From: Actinomycetota bacterium | GTDB lineage: Bacteria > Actinomycetota > Acidimicrobiia > Acidimicrobiales > Ilumatobacteraceae | Assembly: GCA_016871355.1 (NCBI GenBank) | Contig: VFZC01000009.1 | Span: 31,471-95,470, forward strand | Direction: 5' to 3' | Length of the DNA: 64,000 bases | Part shown: positions 44,992-59,570 of the stretch, in pieces | Position numbering within the stretch: position 1 is the stretch's first letter | Layout: each line of letters starts with the position of its first letter | Notes under the pieces: generated by a model | Seen by the model: the letters and a program-made list of their open reading frames with translations, nothing else | The model's database searches: none | Told to the model about the DNA's origin: nothing | Program-made: the position numbers and the translations under genes

Positions 44992-46195
44992 CCGCACGCG
45001 TTCCCTTTCGCTTCCCGAGGCGCGACGCATCGCCCTGGCAGCGCAAGGGCTCGATCGTGCGCGCCCGGCCGGTCGCGTCGATCGTCGCCATCTACGAAAC
45101 GCAGTCGACACCATGGGTGTCATCCAGATCGATTCGGTCAACGTTCTGGTTCGCAGCCAAGAGTTGCCCGTGTTCTCGCGTCTCGGAGTTCACCGTCGCG
45201 ATCTGATTCCGTCGGCGACGGCCCGGGGTGAACTCTTCGAGTACTGGGCGCACGAAGCGGCCCATGTTCCGACCCGCGATCATCGTTTGTGGCGCTGGAA
45301 GATGGAACGCAGCCAACACGGGCCGTGGCAGTCGGCGCGCAGCCTTCTGAAGCGCCGCCCATCGTTCGTCGATGACGTGCTTCAGCGGGTCGCGCAGGAC
45401 GGCGCCATCACCTCGGCCGACCTTCGGGAGCGTTGTGGGCCGAAGGGTTCGTGGTGGGACTGGGACGACGGCAAGATCGCTCTCGAGTACTTGTTCATGT
45501 GCGGTCAACTCACCGCCACGCGACGTACCCGCGACTTCGCTCGTGTGTACGACGTGCCCGAACGAGTCATTCCGGCCGAACACCTGCGTGTGCGCACTCC
45601 GTCGGCCGTCGATGCCCAGCGCGAACTCGTCGACAAAGCGACGCGTGCTCTCGGTGTGGGAACGGTGTACGACATCGCCGACTACTTCCGACTCGACACC
45701 AGGGATGTGAAACCCCGCATCGCTGAATTGGTGGAGGCGGAGCGAATCACACCGGTGACGGTGGACGGTTGGCGCGACATCGCCTATGTGCATGCCGATG
45801 CGCGTCGACCGCGTCGAGTCGACGCACGAGCCCTGGTGTCGATGTTCGATCCGGTGGTCTGGAACCGCAAGCGCGCCGAACGGCTCTTCGATTTCCACTA
45901 TCGCATCGAGATCTACACCCCGGCTCCGAAGCGGCGTTTCGGCTACTACGTTCTTCCGTTCGTTCTGGGTGACACGTTGGTGGGGCGTGTCGACTTGAAA
46001 GCCGATCGCGCGGCCGGATCGCTCCTGGTGCACGGCGTGTTCGGTGAACCGGGCGTCGACAAGGCGGCGGTGGTCGCGGCCCTGCGCGACGAGTTGACCG
46101 ACATGGCGGCATGGCTCGAACTCGACGACGTGGTGGTGGGCCGACGCGGCGACCTGGCGGCCGGTCTTCGTCGGTCGTTCAGCTCGCGTCGTTAG
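44951..46195 (+). CDS. YcaQ/AlkX-type winged-helix DNA glycosylase-like protein
   Basis: A 414-residue winged-helix protein of the family that includes E. coli YcaQ and Streptomyces AlkZ, glycosylases that unhook interstrand crosslinks. MGVIQIDSVNVLVRSQELPVFSR contains the Q-x-D catalytic motif. Later, YWAHEAAHVP and SMFDPVVWNRKRAERLFDFHYRIE are family landmarks. The ATG at 44951 is the only start before the conserved N-terminus and overlaps the cyclophilin gene by 41 bases. Confidence 0.9.
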   Translation: MSSSTQSRSASPTDRTRSLSLPEARRIALAAQGLDRARPAGRVDRRHLRNAVDTMGVIQIDSVNVLVRSQELPVFSRLGVHRRDLIPSATARGELFEYWAHEAAHVPTRDHRLWRWKMERSQHGPWQSARSLLKRRPSFVDDVLQRVAQDGAITSADLRERCGPKGSWWDWDDGKIALEYLFMCGQLTATRRTRDFARVYDVPERVIPAEHLRVRTPSAVDAQRELVDKATRALGVGTVYDIADYFRLDTRDVKPRIAELVEAERITPVTVDGWRDIAYVHADARRPRRVDARALVSMFDPVVWNRKRAERLFDFHYRIEIYTPAPKRRFGYYVLPFVLGDTLVGRVDLKADRAAGSLLVHGVFGEPGVDKAAVVAALRDELTDMAAWLELDDVVVGRRGDLAAGLRRSFSSRR

Positions 46196-46198
46196 CCT
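46193..46198 (+). promoter_or_regulatory. Candidate -10 element of the GATase gene
   Basis: TAGCCT on the plus strand, 6 bases before the ATG at 46205. Its TAG is also the stop codon of the upstream gene. Confidence 0.45.
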
Positions 46199-46204
46199 GA
46201 CCGC

Positions 46205-46939
46205 ATGTCTCGGCCTCTCATCGCGATTGCTGGACGAATGGCCGCGGCCGGTCGCGTGTCGCGGAGCGCGATCTCGTTCGCCGGCCGGGTGTACCTCGAC
46301 GCGGTGCTTCGCGCTGGCGGCGAACCGGTCACGCTCAGCCCGCGCGAACTTCGCCACGACGACGCTGTCGAACTCCTCGATCGCTTCCACGGTTTGGTGC
46401 TCATGGGTGGCCCCGATGTCGATCCGCATCTCTACGGTCAGCAACGCCAGCCGCACGTCTATGGAGTGAATCCCGAACAGGATCACTTCGAGATGGCGCT
46501 CGTTCGCGCTGCGTTGGCCGCCAAGATGCCCACCTTGGCCGTGTGTCGCGGAATTCAACTCGTGAACGTCGCTTTGGGTGGTTCGCTCATCCAGCACATC
46601 GGTGAGACGTCGGTGCAACACGCGCCCACGAAGTTTCCAGCCGGTCAGGACTTCGTGTTGCACGACGTCGTGATCGTGAAAGGTTCGAAGTTGGCCACCG
46701 CGATGGGCACCACCAAGGCGCGTGTCGCCTCGTTTCATCACCAAGGCCTCGACGAGATCGCCAAGGGTCTGAAGGTCACCGCGTCGTCAGCCGATGGCCT
46801 CGTCGAAGGACTCGAACACACGGGTTCGGGTCAGTGGCTCCTTGGCGTGCAGTGGCATCCGGAAGACACGGCCTGCACCGATCCGGCTCAGCAGTCGCTG
46901 TACGACGAACTCGTGAAGCGCTCGTCGCGGCGTGTCTGA
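46205..46939 (+). CDS. Gamma-glutamyl-GABA hydrolase-like class I amidotransferase
   Basis: A 244-residue peptidase C26/PuuD-like protein. It has the catalytic Cys in LAVCRGIQLVNVALGG, the oxyanion part GLVLMGGPDVDPHLYG, and His/Glu in GVQWHPED. Relatives cut gamma-glutamyl bonds in putrescine breakdown; no other polyamine gene is nearby, so the substrate is not certain. It is convergent with the MpaB-like gene, with one base between. Confidence 0.9.
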   Translation: MSRPLIAIAGRMAAAGRVSRSAISFAGRVYLDAVLRAGGEPVTLSPRELRHDDAVELLDRFHGLVLMGGPDVDPHLYGQQRQPHVYGVNPEQDHFEMALVRAALAAKMPTLAVCRGIQLVNVALGGSLIQHIGETSVQHAPTKFPAGQDFVLHDVVIVKGSKLATAMGTTKARVASFHHQGLDEIAKGLKVTASSADGLVEGLEHTGSGQWLLGVQWHPEDTACTDPAQQSLYDELVKRSSRRV

Positions 46940-46940
46940 T

Positions 46941-47852
46941 TCAGACGTCGATGTGAAACTCGGCCGGAACCTGCTGGCTGGGCGAGTCGGGACCGAGTGC
47001 CCACCGCATGGCACGAGCCAGAACGTCACCGGCTGGCCGCACGATCGCCCGTTCGCTCACCGGGAACCACGGCAGTCGCAGCGGCACCCGCGCCCATAGT
47101 GGAAGCAGGCTCACGGCCGCGGCGGCGATCACGCCGTACACCGGGCGAGCGATCATCGGCAGCGGGGGAGTCACCAGCAGATAGCGAGCGGCTTCGTGCG
47201 CTTCTCGGGAGCTCTTCAATTCGGGTCGGTACTCGGCCAGTTGCCGCTTGAGTTGCAGCGTCGAGGTGGGAGGTTCGATCACGCCGAGACGATCGGCGAT
47301 CACGGCCATGTCGGCAACGTAGCGATCGGCATCCGCGTTCGACAGCGAGGTCGCTCCGAAACGACGGTGCGACTGCAAGAACGAATCGACTTCGGCGAGA
47401 TGCACCCACTTCAAGAGGTGTGGGTCGTTCGCGCTGTAACGACGGCCGTCGCTCGCGGTCCCGACCACACGCGTGTGCACACGCTTCACCATCTCGATGG
47501 CTTTCGTGGCTTCGGCCTCCGGACCGAAGGTGGTGGCGGCGAGAAAGTCGGCGGTGCGTTGCAAGCGACCCCACGGATCGTGGCGGTAATCGCTGTGTTG
47601 GGCGACGCCCGCCATGGCGAGGGGATGGAGTGATTGGAACAGAAGCGCACGCAAGCCACCGATGAACATCGCGGTGTCGGAGTGCACGGTGCGAATGGGG
47701 CGGTTCTCGTCGAACCAGCGCGGACCGGGAGTGGTGAACAGTTCGCTGGCCCGTTGTTCGGCATTGGTACCTACAACCCGCGACCGAACGGCATCGGCCA
47801 GGACCGAGCGCACGGGTTCGATCGGCGAGGGACGGTGGGCTTTGGCGTTCAT
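46941..47852 (-). CDS. Oxygenase MpaB family protein (DUF2236)
   Basis: A 303-residue protein of the MpaB/Lcp-like group. ALLFQSLHPLAMAGVAQHSDYRHDPWGRLQRTADFLAATTFG is the conserved N-terminal block. LKWVHLAEVDSFLQSHRRFG follows and may hold heme-contacting His. The latex-clearing protein Lcp is a heme oxygenase of this group; the role here is unknown. It is divergent from the transporter gene with 59 bases between. Confidence 0.88.
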   Translation of the reverse strand: MNAKAHRPSPIEPVRSVLADAVRSRVVGTNAEQRASELFTTPGPRWFDENRPIRTVHSDTAMFIGGLRALLFQSLHPLAMAGVAQHSDYRHDPWGRLQRTADFLAATTFGPEAEATKAIEMVKRVHTRVVGTASDGRRYSANDPHLLKWVHLAEVDSFLQSHRRFGATSLSNADADRYVADMAVIADRLGVIEPPTSTLQLKRQLAEYRPELKSSREAHEAARYLLVTPPLPMIARPVYGVIAAAAVSLLPLWARVPLRLPWFPVSERAIVRPAGDVLARAMRWALGPDSPSQQVPAEFHIDV

Positions 47853-47899
47853 GATTCCATCGTTCCATCTCCCGCGGTGGACTGCTCTGTCCGGATCAG

Positions 47900-47905
47900 T
47901 ACGCT
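47900..47905 (+). promoter_or_regulatory. Candidate -10 element of the AI-2E transporter gene
   Basis: TACGCT on the plus strand, 6 bases before the ATG at 47912. Confidence 0.45.
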
Positions 47906-47911
47906 CGTCAC

Positions 47912-49102
47912 ATGTCGGATGGTCAGAAGACCGGCGGGGTCGAGTTCGATCCGAACTCCTCGAAGATGCCGCGCTGGATCTGGAAAGCGGTCCTCGTCTT
48001 CTGGCTCGGCTTCCTGGCCACGATCCTCGTTCGCTACGCGTACGACCGTTTGTTCTCGCTGCTCATCTTGTTGCTGGTGTCGCTGTTCTTGGCCTTGGCC
48101 ATCGAACCCGGTGTGGCGCGGTTGGCGCGCCGCGGTTGGCCCCGCGGTCGTTCGACTCTCGTCATCCTGCTCGGTGTGATCGCGGCTGTTCTCATCTTCG
48201 TCGTCGCCATCGGAACATTGGTCGGCACGCAGGTCGCCGACTTGCTGCAGAACTCCGAGCGCTACGTCAATCGCACCGTCAACTTCTTGAACGACACCTT
48301 CGGGGCCAACATCGACGCTGGAGCCGTGAACGACAGCATCCAGGATCCGGATGGATCGGTGCAGGAATTCATTCGCAATCGACAGGACGACGCGTTGAAG
48401 CTCTCGGTCACCGCACTCGGTCTGTTGCTCCAAGGTTTCTCGGTGATGTTGTTCACCTTTTACTTGGTGGCCGACGGTCCGCGTCTGCGCCGCGCCATCT
48501 GCAGTCGTCTCCCGGCGGCCCGGCAGCAACGTGTGCTCGACACCTGGGATCTCGCGATCGACAAGACCGGTGGCTATCTGTACTCGCGGGCGTTGCTCGC
48601 TGGTGCCTCGGCACTCGTGCACTGGATCGCGTTCCAGTCGATCGGCACGGCCGCCCCGGTCGCTTTGGCCATTTGGGTGGGCTTGATCTCGCAGTTCATC
48701 CCCGTGATCGGTACATACGTGGCCGGAGTCCTGCCGATTCTTCTCACGTTCATCGATTCGCCCATCAAGGCGTTGGCAGTCGTGCTCGTGATCATCTTGT
48801 ACCAGCAGTTGGAGAACTTCCTGATCGCGCCGCGCATCACCGCGCGAACGATGGAGATCCATCCGGCCGTGTCGTTCGGTTCCGCCATTGCCGGCGCCGC
48901 GTTACTCGGGCCCGTTGGTGCCGTGTTGGCGTTGCCGGTGGCGGCGATGGCGGTGGCGCTGGCGTCGGCGTCGGGCGAGCGTCACGAACTCATCGACAAT
49001 CCACTCGTTCGTGCGCCCGACAAGAAACCGAAGCGGCGCGAGCGGAACACCGAACACTCGGCTGGTGAGCGCCGTCGCTTTCGACGGGGCCGCGGCGCAT
49101 GA
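47912..49102 (+). CDS. AI-2E family transporter
   Basis: A 396-residue membrane protein of the AI-2 exporter/TqsA superfamily. There are about eight helices: two pairs at the N-terminus, a periplasmic stretch around residues 105-150, and the conserved block LISQFIPVIGTYVAGVLPILLTFIDSP with YQQLENFLIAPRITARTM. The C-terminus is highly basic (KKPKRRERNTEHSAGERRRF). The substrate is unknown. Its stop overlaps the asparaginase start by 4 bases. Confidence 0.92.
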   Translation: MSDGQKTGGVEFDPNSSKMPRWIWKAVLVFWLGFLATILVRYAYDRLFSLLILLLVSLFLALAIEPGVARLARRGWPRGRSTLVILLGVIAAVLIFVVAIGTLVGTQVADLLQNSERYVNRTVNFLNDTFGANIDAGAVNDSIQDPDGSVQEFIRNRQDDALKLSVTALGLLLQGFSVMLFTFYLVADGPRLRRAICSRLPAARQQRVLDTWDLAIDKTGGYLYSRALLAGASALVHWIAFQSIGTAAPVALAIWVGLISQFIPVIGTYVAGVLPILLTFIDSPIKALAVVLVIILYQQLENFLIAPRITARTMEIHPAVSFGSAIAGAALLGPVGAVLALPVAAMAVALASASGERHELIDNPLVRAPDKKPKRRERNTEHSAGERRRFRRGRGA

Positions 49103-50103
49103 CCAACGGCTCGGTCGATCCGCTGGCCGGTTACGAACCGATCGCGGCGTCGTTCCGCAGCGATCAGCTCGAATCGGTCCATCACGCGGCGGTGGTCGCT
49201 CTCGACTCCGATGGCCGCGTCGCCTTCGCCGCCGGTGACCCGGCTCTCGACATCTACCCGCGTTCGTCGATGAAGCCGCTCCAGGTCAACGCGATGTTGG
49301 CCAATGGTCTCGACCTTCCCGACGACCTGCTCGCGCTCGTGTGTTCGAGCCACGATGGTCTCGCGCAGCATCTCGATGGAGTGCGCCGCATCCTGGCGAC
49401 CGTCGGCCTCGACGAGAACGCTCTGTGCAACACACCCGACCTTCCGCTCGACGACCACGAGGCCCACGACGTTCTACGACGCGGTGGCCACGAGTCGTCC
49501 CTTCAGCAGAACTGTTCGGGCAAACACGCGGGAATGCTGGCCACCTGTGTGGCGTCGGGATGGTCTCGCGATGCGTCGTACCTGTCGGAAGACCACCCGC
49601 TGCAACGCGCCATCACCGATTCATTGCCGGCATTGACCTCGGGCAGTGTTGCGGCCATCGGCATCGACGGCTGCGGCGCACCGGCGCACGTGATCAGTCT
49701 TCTCGGATTGGCCCACGCCTTTCGCAACCTGGCCACGGGTGAAGCCGGTGAGCATGGCCGGCGAATTCATCGCGCCATGACCTCCCACCCCGAGATGGTG
49801 GGCGGACCGAAACGCGACGTGACGCTCGTGATGCGGGGAGTGGCCGGACTGATGGCGAAGGACGGAGCCGAAGGAGTGTTCGCCGTGGCCCTTCCCGATG
49901 GGCGCGCCGTGGCCATGAAAGTGGCCGACGGAGCCAATCGTGCTCGTCCACCGATCATGCGCGGTGCGTTGTCGTTGTTGGGCATCGACACGTCGTCGGT
50001 CGATCCGAGTGCGTTCGCCTCACCCGTCCTCGGCCATGGACGGCCGGTGGGTGAAGTGCGTATCGTCGGGTCACTGGCGGCCGCAGTCGGAAGCCGGGAC
50101 TGA
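49099..50103 (+). CDS. Asparaginase (thermolabile type, PF06089 family)
   Basis: A 334-residue protein of the asparaginase II (PF06089) family. It has YPRSSMKPLQVNAMLANGLDL at the N-terminus, SSLQQNCSGKHAGMLATCVASGW with the conserved N-C-S-G-K-H-A, and GIDGCGAPAHVISLLGLAHAF. It is cytosolic and probably hydrolyses asparagine. The ATG at 49099 overlaps the transporter stop (ATGA), so they are coupled. The MBL gene follows after 6 bases. Confidence 0.93.
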   Translation: MTNGSVDPLAGYEPIAASFRSDQLESVHHAAVVALDSDGRVAFAAGDPALDIYPRSSMKPLQVNAMLANGLDLPDDLLALVCSSHDGLAQHLDGVRRILATVGLDENALCNTPDLPLDDHEAHDVLRRGGHESSLQQNCSGKHAGMLATCVASGWSRDASYLSEDHPLQRAITDSLPALTSGSVAAIGIDGCGAPAHVISLLGLAHAFRNLATGEAGEHGRRIHRAMTSHPEMVGGPKRDVTLVMRGVAGLMAKDGAEGVFAVALPDGRAVAMKVADGANRARPPIMRGALSLLGIDTSSVDPSAFASPVLGHGRPVGEVRIVGSLAAAVGSRD

Positions 50104-50109
50104 TCTCCG

Positions 50110-51135
50110 ATGGCTGGCATCCCCTTCGTTCCTCCGATCGATTCGCTCGAATACGGAACCGTCGCGTCGGTGAGCCCGCTCATTCGGCGCATCGTCGCGC
50201 GCAACCCATCGCGGTTCACCTTCACCGGAACCGGCACCTACCTGGTGGGGGCGGGTCGCGACATCGCGATCATCGATCCGGGCCCCGATCTTCCCGAGCA
50301 TCGTCGAGCCCTGGAAGACGCGGTTCGCGATCACGAGGTGCGCGCGATCGTGATCACGCATTGCCACACCGACCACGTGGGTTTGGCGGCCTGGGCTCGC
50401 GAACTCATGGGTGCGCCCACGGTCTCATGGAAATCGCACGGCGACGTCGGCATTCTCGACAACGACGCCGACATGAAGGTGATGGAGTCGTTGGCTCCGC
50501 CGCCCAAGACCGCCGAGCAGATCGAAGAAGAGCGCGAGATCGCTCGCAAAGCCGGCCTCGATCCCGACGACGCGGAGATGCGCGAGTCGGTCGACACCGG
50601 TTTCGTGCCCGACATTCAGGTCGATGACGGCGACGTGGCGGTGGCCGGCGACGGCTGGACGCTGCGCGCGGTGCACACTCCCGGACACACGTCGAATCAC
50701 ATGTGCGTGGCCCTCGATGAAGAAGAGGCTCTGTTCACGGGCGATCACATCATGGGCTGGAGCACCACGATCGTCTCGCCACCCGACGGCGACATGCGCG
50801 ATTACCTCACGTCATTGGCCAAGGTTCAAAGTCGTGGCGACCGTGTGTTGTGGCCCACTCACGGTGCACCGGTCACCGATCCTGGGCCGTTCCTCTCCGC
50901 GTACTACGACCATCGCCTCGCTCGTGAGGCTCAAGTTCTGGCTTGCGTCGCCGATGGCATCGGCACGGTGGCTCCGATGGTGCGGCGGATGTACGCCGCA
51001 GTCGTACCCGAACTACACATTCCGGCCGCGCGCAGTGTGCTCGCTCATCTCACGCAGTTGACCGCTGAAGGTCGTCTGTTGGTGGTCGACGACGACGGGC
51101 CGGCGCGGTTGTCGAGTACCTACCGCTTGCCCTGA
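50110..51135 (+). CDS. MBL-fold metallo-hydrolase (LACTB2-like)
   Basis: A 341-residue metallo-beta-lactamase-fold protein. The metal motif is VITHCHTDHVGLAAW, with further ligands in VHTPGHTSNHMC and LFTGDHIMGWST. The C-terminal winged-helix domain (VRRMYAAVVPELHIPAARSVLAHL) is typical of LACTB2-like enzymes, some of which cleave RNA. The insert at about 120-165 is acidic. It is the third gene of a transporter-asparaginase-MBL unit. Confidence 0.92.
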   Translation: MAGIPFVPPIDSLEYGTVASVSPLIRRIVARNPSRFTFTGTGTYLVGAGRDIAIIDPGPDLPEHRRALEDAVRDHEVRAIVITHCHTDHVGLAAWARELMGAPTVSWKSHGDVGILDNDADMKVMESLAPPPKTAEQIEEEREIARKAGLDPDDAEMRESVDTGFVPDIQVDDGDVAVAGDGWTLRAVHTPGHTSNHMCVALDEEEALFTGDHIMGWSTTIVSPPDGDMRDYLTSLAKVQSRGDRVLWPTHGAPVTDPGPFLSAYYDHRLAREAQVLACVADGIGTVAPMVRRMYAAVVPELHIPAARSVLAHLTQLTAEGRLLVVDDDGPARLSSTYRLP

Positions 51136-51163
51136 CGCAGACCACCGGCCGTCGAGTTCTTGC

Positions 51164-51169
51164 TACCAT
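51164..51169 (+). promoter_or_regulatory. Candidate -10 element of the haloalkane dehalogenase gene
   Basis: TACCAT on the plus strand, 7 bases before the ATG at 51177. Confidence 0.4.
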
Positions 51170-51176
51170 CGCGACG

Positions 51177-52091
51177 ATGGACGTGCTGCGCACTCCCGAG
51201 TCGGCTTTCGCCTCACTTCCCACTTGGTCGTACGAACCGGTGTACACCGACGTCACGGCTCACGACGGCACGACGTTGCGTGTACACCACGTCGACGCGG
51301 GTCCGAGCGATGCGAACGAGACCATCTTGTGTATGCACGGTGAACCCACCTGGGCCTATCTGTACCGCACGATGATTCCGGTGTTCGTCTCGGCCGGACA
51401 TCGCGTGATCGCTCCCGATCTCGTCGGTTTCGGACGCAGCGACAAGCCCACCAAGATGACCGACCACACGTACGAGCGTCACGTCGATTGGATGAGCCAG
51501 TGGCTTCTCGCCAACAACCTGCACAACCTCACGCTCGTGTGTCAGGACTGGGGTGGCTTGATCGGTTTGCGCGTGGCGATGGCGCTACCTCAGCGGTTCG
51601 CACGCATCGTCGTGGCCAACACCGGTATGCCCACCGGTGATCCCGAGCCGAACGAAGCGTTCTTGAAGTGGCGCGAGTTCAGCCAGAAGGCCGATCCATT
51701 CCCGACGTCGGCCATCATCCAGGGTGGATGCACCAGCAAGCCGCTCGCGCCCGGAGTGCTGGCCGCGTACGACGCACCGTTTCCTTCCGAGGACTACAAG
51801 GCCGGACCCAAGATCATGCCGTCGCTCGTGCCGGCGTCGTTGAACGACCCGTCGAGCAAACCCAATCGCGATGCATGGGAGTTGTTGCGGTCGTGGACCA
51901 AGCCGTTGGTGACGATGTTCGGCGACAGCGATCCGGTCACGCGCAATGGCGAGTGGATCTTCCGCAAGAGCGTGCCCGGGGCGGCCGGTATGCCACATCA
52001 GACCATCGAAGGGGGCGGCCACTTCTTGCAAGAAGATCGCGGCCCCGAGTTCGCATCGGCGGTCAACGCGTTCGTGGCCAAGACGCACTAA
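51177..52091 (+). CDS. Haloalkane dehalogenase
   Basis: A 304-residue alpha/beta hydrolase. The oxyanion/halide motif is CMHGEPTWAYLYR, followed by LVGFGRSDKPTKM. The nucleophile elbow is LVCQDWGGLIGLRVA with Asp followed by the halide-binding Trp. The acid is in MFGDSDPVTRNGE and the His in GGGHFLQEDRG. These features, especially H-G-E-P-T-W and Q-D-W-G-G, indicate the dehalogenase family. It would convert alkyl halides to alcohols. It overlaps the convergent HNH gene by 4 bases. Confidence 0.92.
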   Translation: MDVLRTPESAFASLPTWSYEPVYTDVTAHDGTTLRVHHVDAGPSDANETILCMHGEPTWAYLYRTMIPVFVSAGHRVIAPDLVGFGRSDKPTKMTDHTYERHVDWMSQWLLANNLHNLTLVCQDWGGLIGLRVAMALPQRFARIVVANTGMPTGDPEPNEAFLKWREFSQKADPFPTSAIIQGGCTSKPLAPGVLAAYDAPFPSEDYKAGPKIMPSLVPASLNDPSSKPNRDAWELLRSWTKPLVTMFGDSDPVTRNGEWIFRKSVPGAAGMPHQTIEGGGHFLQEDRGPEFASAVNAFVAKTH

Positions 52092-52513
52092 GCGTTGCGT
52101 TCGTGTTTCGTGAGCCGTCGTAACTGCGACGCCACGTAGGGGCGAATACGCCTCATGCCACCGCGTTCGGCGAACGCGGTCTCCAGCCTTCGCAACGCTG
52201 CGATCACGGCCGCGCGATTCGGTTCCCAGCCTCGCCGTTCGCATTCGTCGATCCATTCGGCTGGAGTGACGTGCCCGCGTTGACCGTTGCAGCGGCGACA
52301 GGCCGCCACTTCGTTCTCGATGATGCTCGGGCCACCTTTGATGCGGGGCACGAGATGTTCGGTGGTGGCTTCCACCAGCCCGATGTCGATGGGACGGCGA
52401 CACCAGATGCATTCGGCACCATCGCGTGCGAGGATCGCGGCCATCCGCGCCCGTCGCCCCAACTCACGCCGCTCGGGTTGGCGCCAGCTCGCATCGAACC
52501 GTCGTGACGTCAC
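52088..52513 (-). CDS. HNH endonuclease-domain protein
   Basis: A 141-residue protein with an HNH nuclease core: CIWCRRPIDIGLVEATTEHLVPRIKGGPSIIENEVAACRRCNGQRG. Two C-x2-C pairs hold zinc, and EHLVPRIKGG with ENEVAACRRC supplies the catalytic His/Asn. No partner gene of a restriction or phage packaging system is nearby, so it is a lone housekeeping-type HNH protein. The start is a GTG at 52513. Confidence 0.9.
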   Translation of the reverse strand: MTSRRFDASWRQPERRELGRRARMAAILARDGAECIWCRRPIDIGLVEATTEHLVPRIKGGPSIIENEVAACRRCNGQRGHVTPAEWIDECERRGWEPNRAAVIAALRRLETAFAERGGMRRIRPYVASQLRRLTKHERNA

Positions 52514-52571
52514 GGATTCATCTCACCAGAATCGTCGCGATCCGTGCGATTCGGCCCGCTGATTGGCGACA

Positions 52572-53489
52572 ATGAGAATCGTGACTCGAGGCCGCTTCGC
52601 TCCGTCGCCGACCGGTGTGCTGCACGTGGGCAACCTGCGGACCGCGATCGCCGCGTACATCGGGGCTCGGGCCGTCGGGGGTGACTTCGTGGTTCGCATC
52701 GAAGATCTCGATCGCGCGAACAGCACAGTCGAACACGAGCAGTCGCAGATTCACGACCTGCGGGCCTTGGGAATGGAGTTCGACCCCGCGATCATTCGTC
52801 AGAGCGAACGATTCGCGGTGTACGACGAGGTCATCGCCGATCTGACCGCTCGTGGCCTCACGTACGAATGCTTCTGTTCACGACGTGAGATTCGCGAGGC
52901 GGCCAGTGCACCGAACGGTGCACTCCCGGACGGCGCCTACCCCGGAACCTGTCGCGATCTGAGTGCCGCCGAGAAGCGTGAGCGGGTGCGAGCCGGTCGG
53001 CCGCCGGCCATCCGCTTGCGGACCAACGCTGAGTCGTACGAGTTGGTGGACGCGATTCGGGGCGTGTACCGAGGAACCGTCGACGACGTGGTGCTGCGTC
53101 GCAATGACGGTGTGCCCGCGTACAACGTGGCCGTGGTGGTGGACGATGCGTGGCAAGACGTCACGCAGGTGGTGCGTGGTGACGACCTCCTGTCGTCGAC
53201 TCCCCGTCAGATACATCTGCAGCGGCTCCTCGGTCACGCCTCACCCGAGTACGCGCACGTGCCACTCGTGCTCGGTGCCGACGGCGAACGGCTGGCCAAG
53301 CGGCACGGCGCGGTGACTCTGGCCGATCTCACCGCGCTCGGTGAGTCGGTGCAAGTCGTGCGCGACGAACTGTTGACGAGCCTCGGTCTGCCGACCGGGC
53401 CGCTCGACGAGGTGGCTCGACGATTCGACTGGTCGCAGATCGACAAGAGCCCGTGGACCATCCCGCTGCGCTGGCAGACTCGAGGGTGA
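52572..53489 (+). CDS. gluQ: Glutamyl-queuosine tRNA(Asp) synthetase (GluQ)
   Basis: A 305-residue class I synthetase-like enzyme that attaches glutamate to queuosine of tRNA-Asp. It has the HIGH-like APSPTGVLHVGNLRTA, the zinc site YECFCSRREIREAA with GTCRD, and the KMSKS-like LAKRHGAVTL. It lacks the anticodon-binding domain of GluRS, the mark of GluQ. The ATG at 52572 is preferred over a TTG at 52563. The stop overlaps the next ATG (TGATG). Confidence 0.93.
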   Translation: MRIVTRGRFAPSPTGVLHVGNLRTAIAAYIGARAVGGDFVVRIEDLDRANSTVEHEQSQIHDLRALGMEFDPAIIRQSERFAVYDEVIADLTARGLTYECFCSRREIREAASAPNGALPDGAYPGTCRDLSAAEKRERVRAGRPPAIRLRTNAESYELVDAIRGVYRGTVDDVVLRRNDGVPAYNVAVVVDDAWQDVTQVVRGDDLLSSTPRQIHLQRLLGHASPEYAHVPLVLGADGERLAKRHGAVTLADLTALGESVQVVRDELLTSLGLPTGPLDEVARRFDWSQIDKSPWTIPLRWQTRG

Positions 53490-54076
53490 TGAGCCTCGAC
53501 GACCTGCAGCGTGTCCTCGCGTACGACGACGCGATCGACCCGACCGACGACCTGCGGATCGTCGGGCCCGAGTTGCTCGTTCTGCCCTTCTGGACGCCAG
53601 CGATGTGCTCGGCCGTGATTCGTGCCGCCGAAGCGGTGGGCGGATTCAGCCCGCAACCCGACGATCCGGTTCCCGGTCACGAAGTGAGCCTGGCTGCCAT
53701 CAGCCCGGCCCTGTTCGAGGCGGTGCAGAACGACCTCGGTCATCGGATCTGGCCGATCCTGCGGCGCGAATGGCCGCTCATCGACTACCACGGCCTCCGT
53801 GACGTCTTCGTCATCAAGTACTCGAGCGACTCGCAGACCGAATTGCGAATCCATCACGACGTGGCCCAGGTGTCGGCGTCGGTGAAGTTGAACGACGGCT
53901 ACGAAGGTGCCGAACTCGACTTCCCGCGCCAGCAGTTCAGCAATCGTGATCTGCCGATCGGCTCTCTCCTCGTGTGGCCGTCACTCGTGACGCACCCGCA
54001 TCAGACTCTTCCGCTTCGATCGGGAGTGAAGTACGCGCTCACGATCTGGTTCGAGTTGCCCGCGCAGTACAACTGA
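53489..54076 (+). CDS. 2-oxoglutarate/Fe(II) oxygenase, prolyl hydroxylase-like
   Basis: A 195-residue double-stranded beta-helix protein. ELRIHHDVAQVSASVKLND carries H-x-D. GSLLVWPSLVTHPHQTLPLRSGVKYALTIWF has the distal His and the Arg or Lys for 2-oxoglutarate. The substrate is unknown. The ATG at 53489 overlaps the gluQ stop, so it is coupled to gluQ. Confidence 0.88.
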   Translation: MSLDDLQRVLAYDDAIDPTDDLRIVGPELLVLPFWTPAMCSAVIRAAEAVGGFSPQPDDPVPGHEVSLAAISPALFEAVQNDLGHRIWPILRREWPLIDYHGLRDVFVIKYSSDSQTELRIHHDVAQVSASVKLNDGYEGAELDFPRQQFSNRDLPIGSLLVWPSLVTHPHQTLPLRSGVKYALTIWFELPAQYN

Positions 54077-54141
54077 CCGCACCACGAGTGACACGGGTAT
54101 CCGCCAACTGAGCGGCGCGTCTCACTACTTTCGACGTCATC

Positions 54142-59544
<5,403 letters not shown>

Positions 59545-59570
59545 GGCAATCGCTCGTCAGGGAAGTCGGC

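Noticed and set aside
45092..46744. 550-codon minus-strand frame across the YcaQ-like and GATase genes
   Set aside because: Shadow of two clear plus-strand genes; low-complexity His/Arg-rich translation.
52504..52513. Palindrome GTGACGTCAC at the HNH start, also found at the tadE start (35453-35462)
   Set aside because: Both follow from the codons for M-T-S-R in a GTG-started gene, so a shared operator is not needed to explain them.
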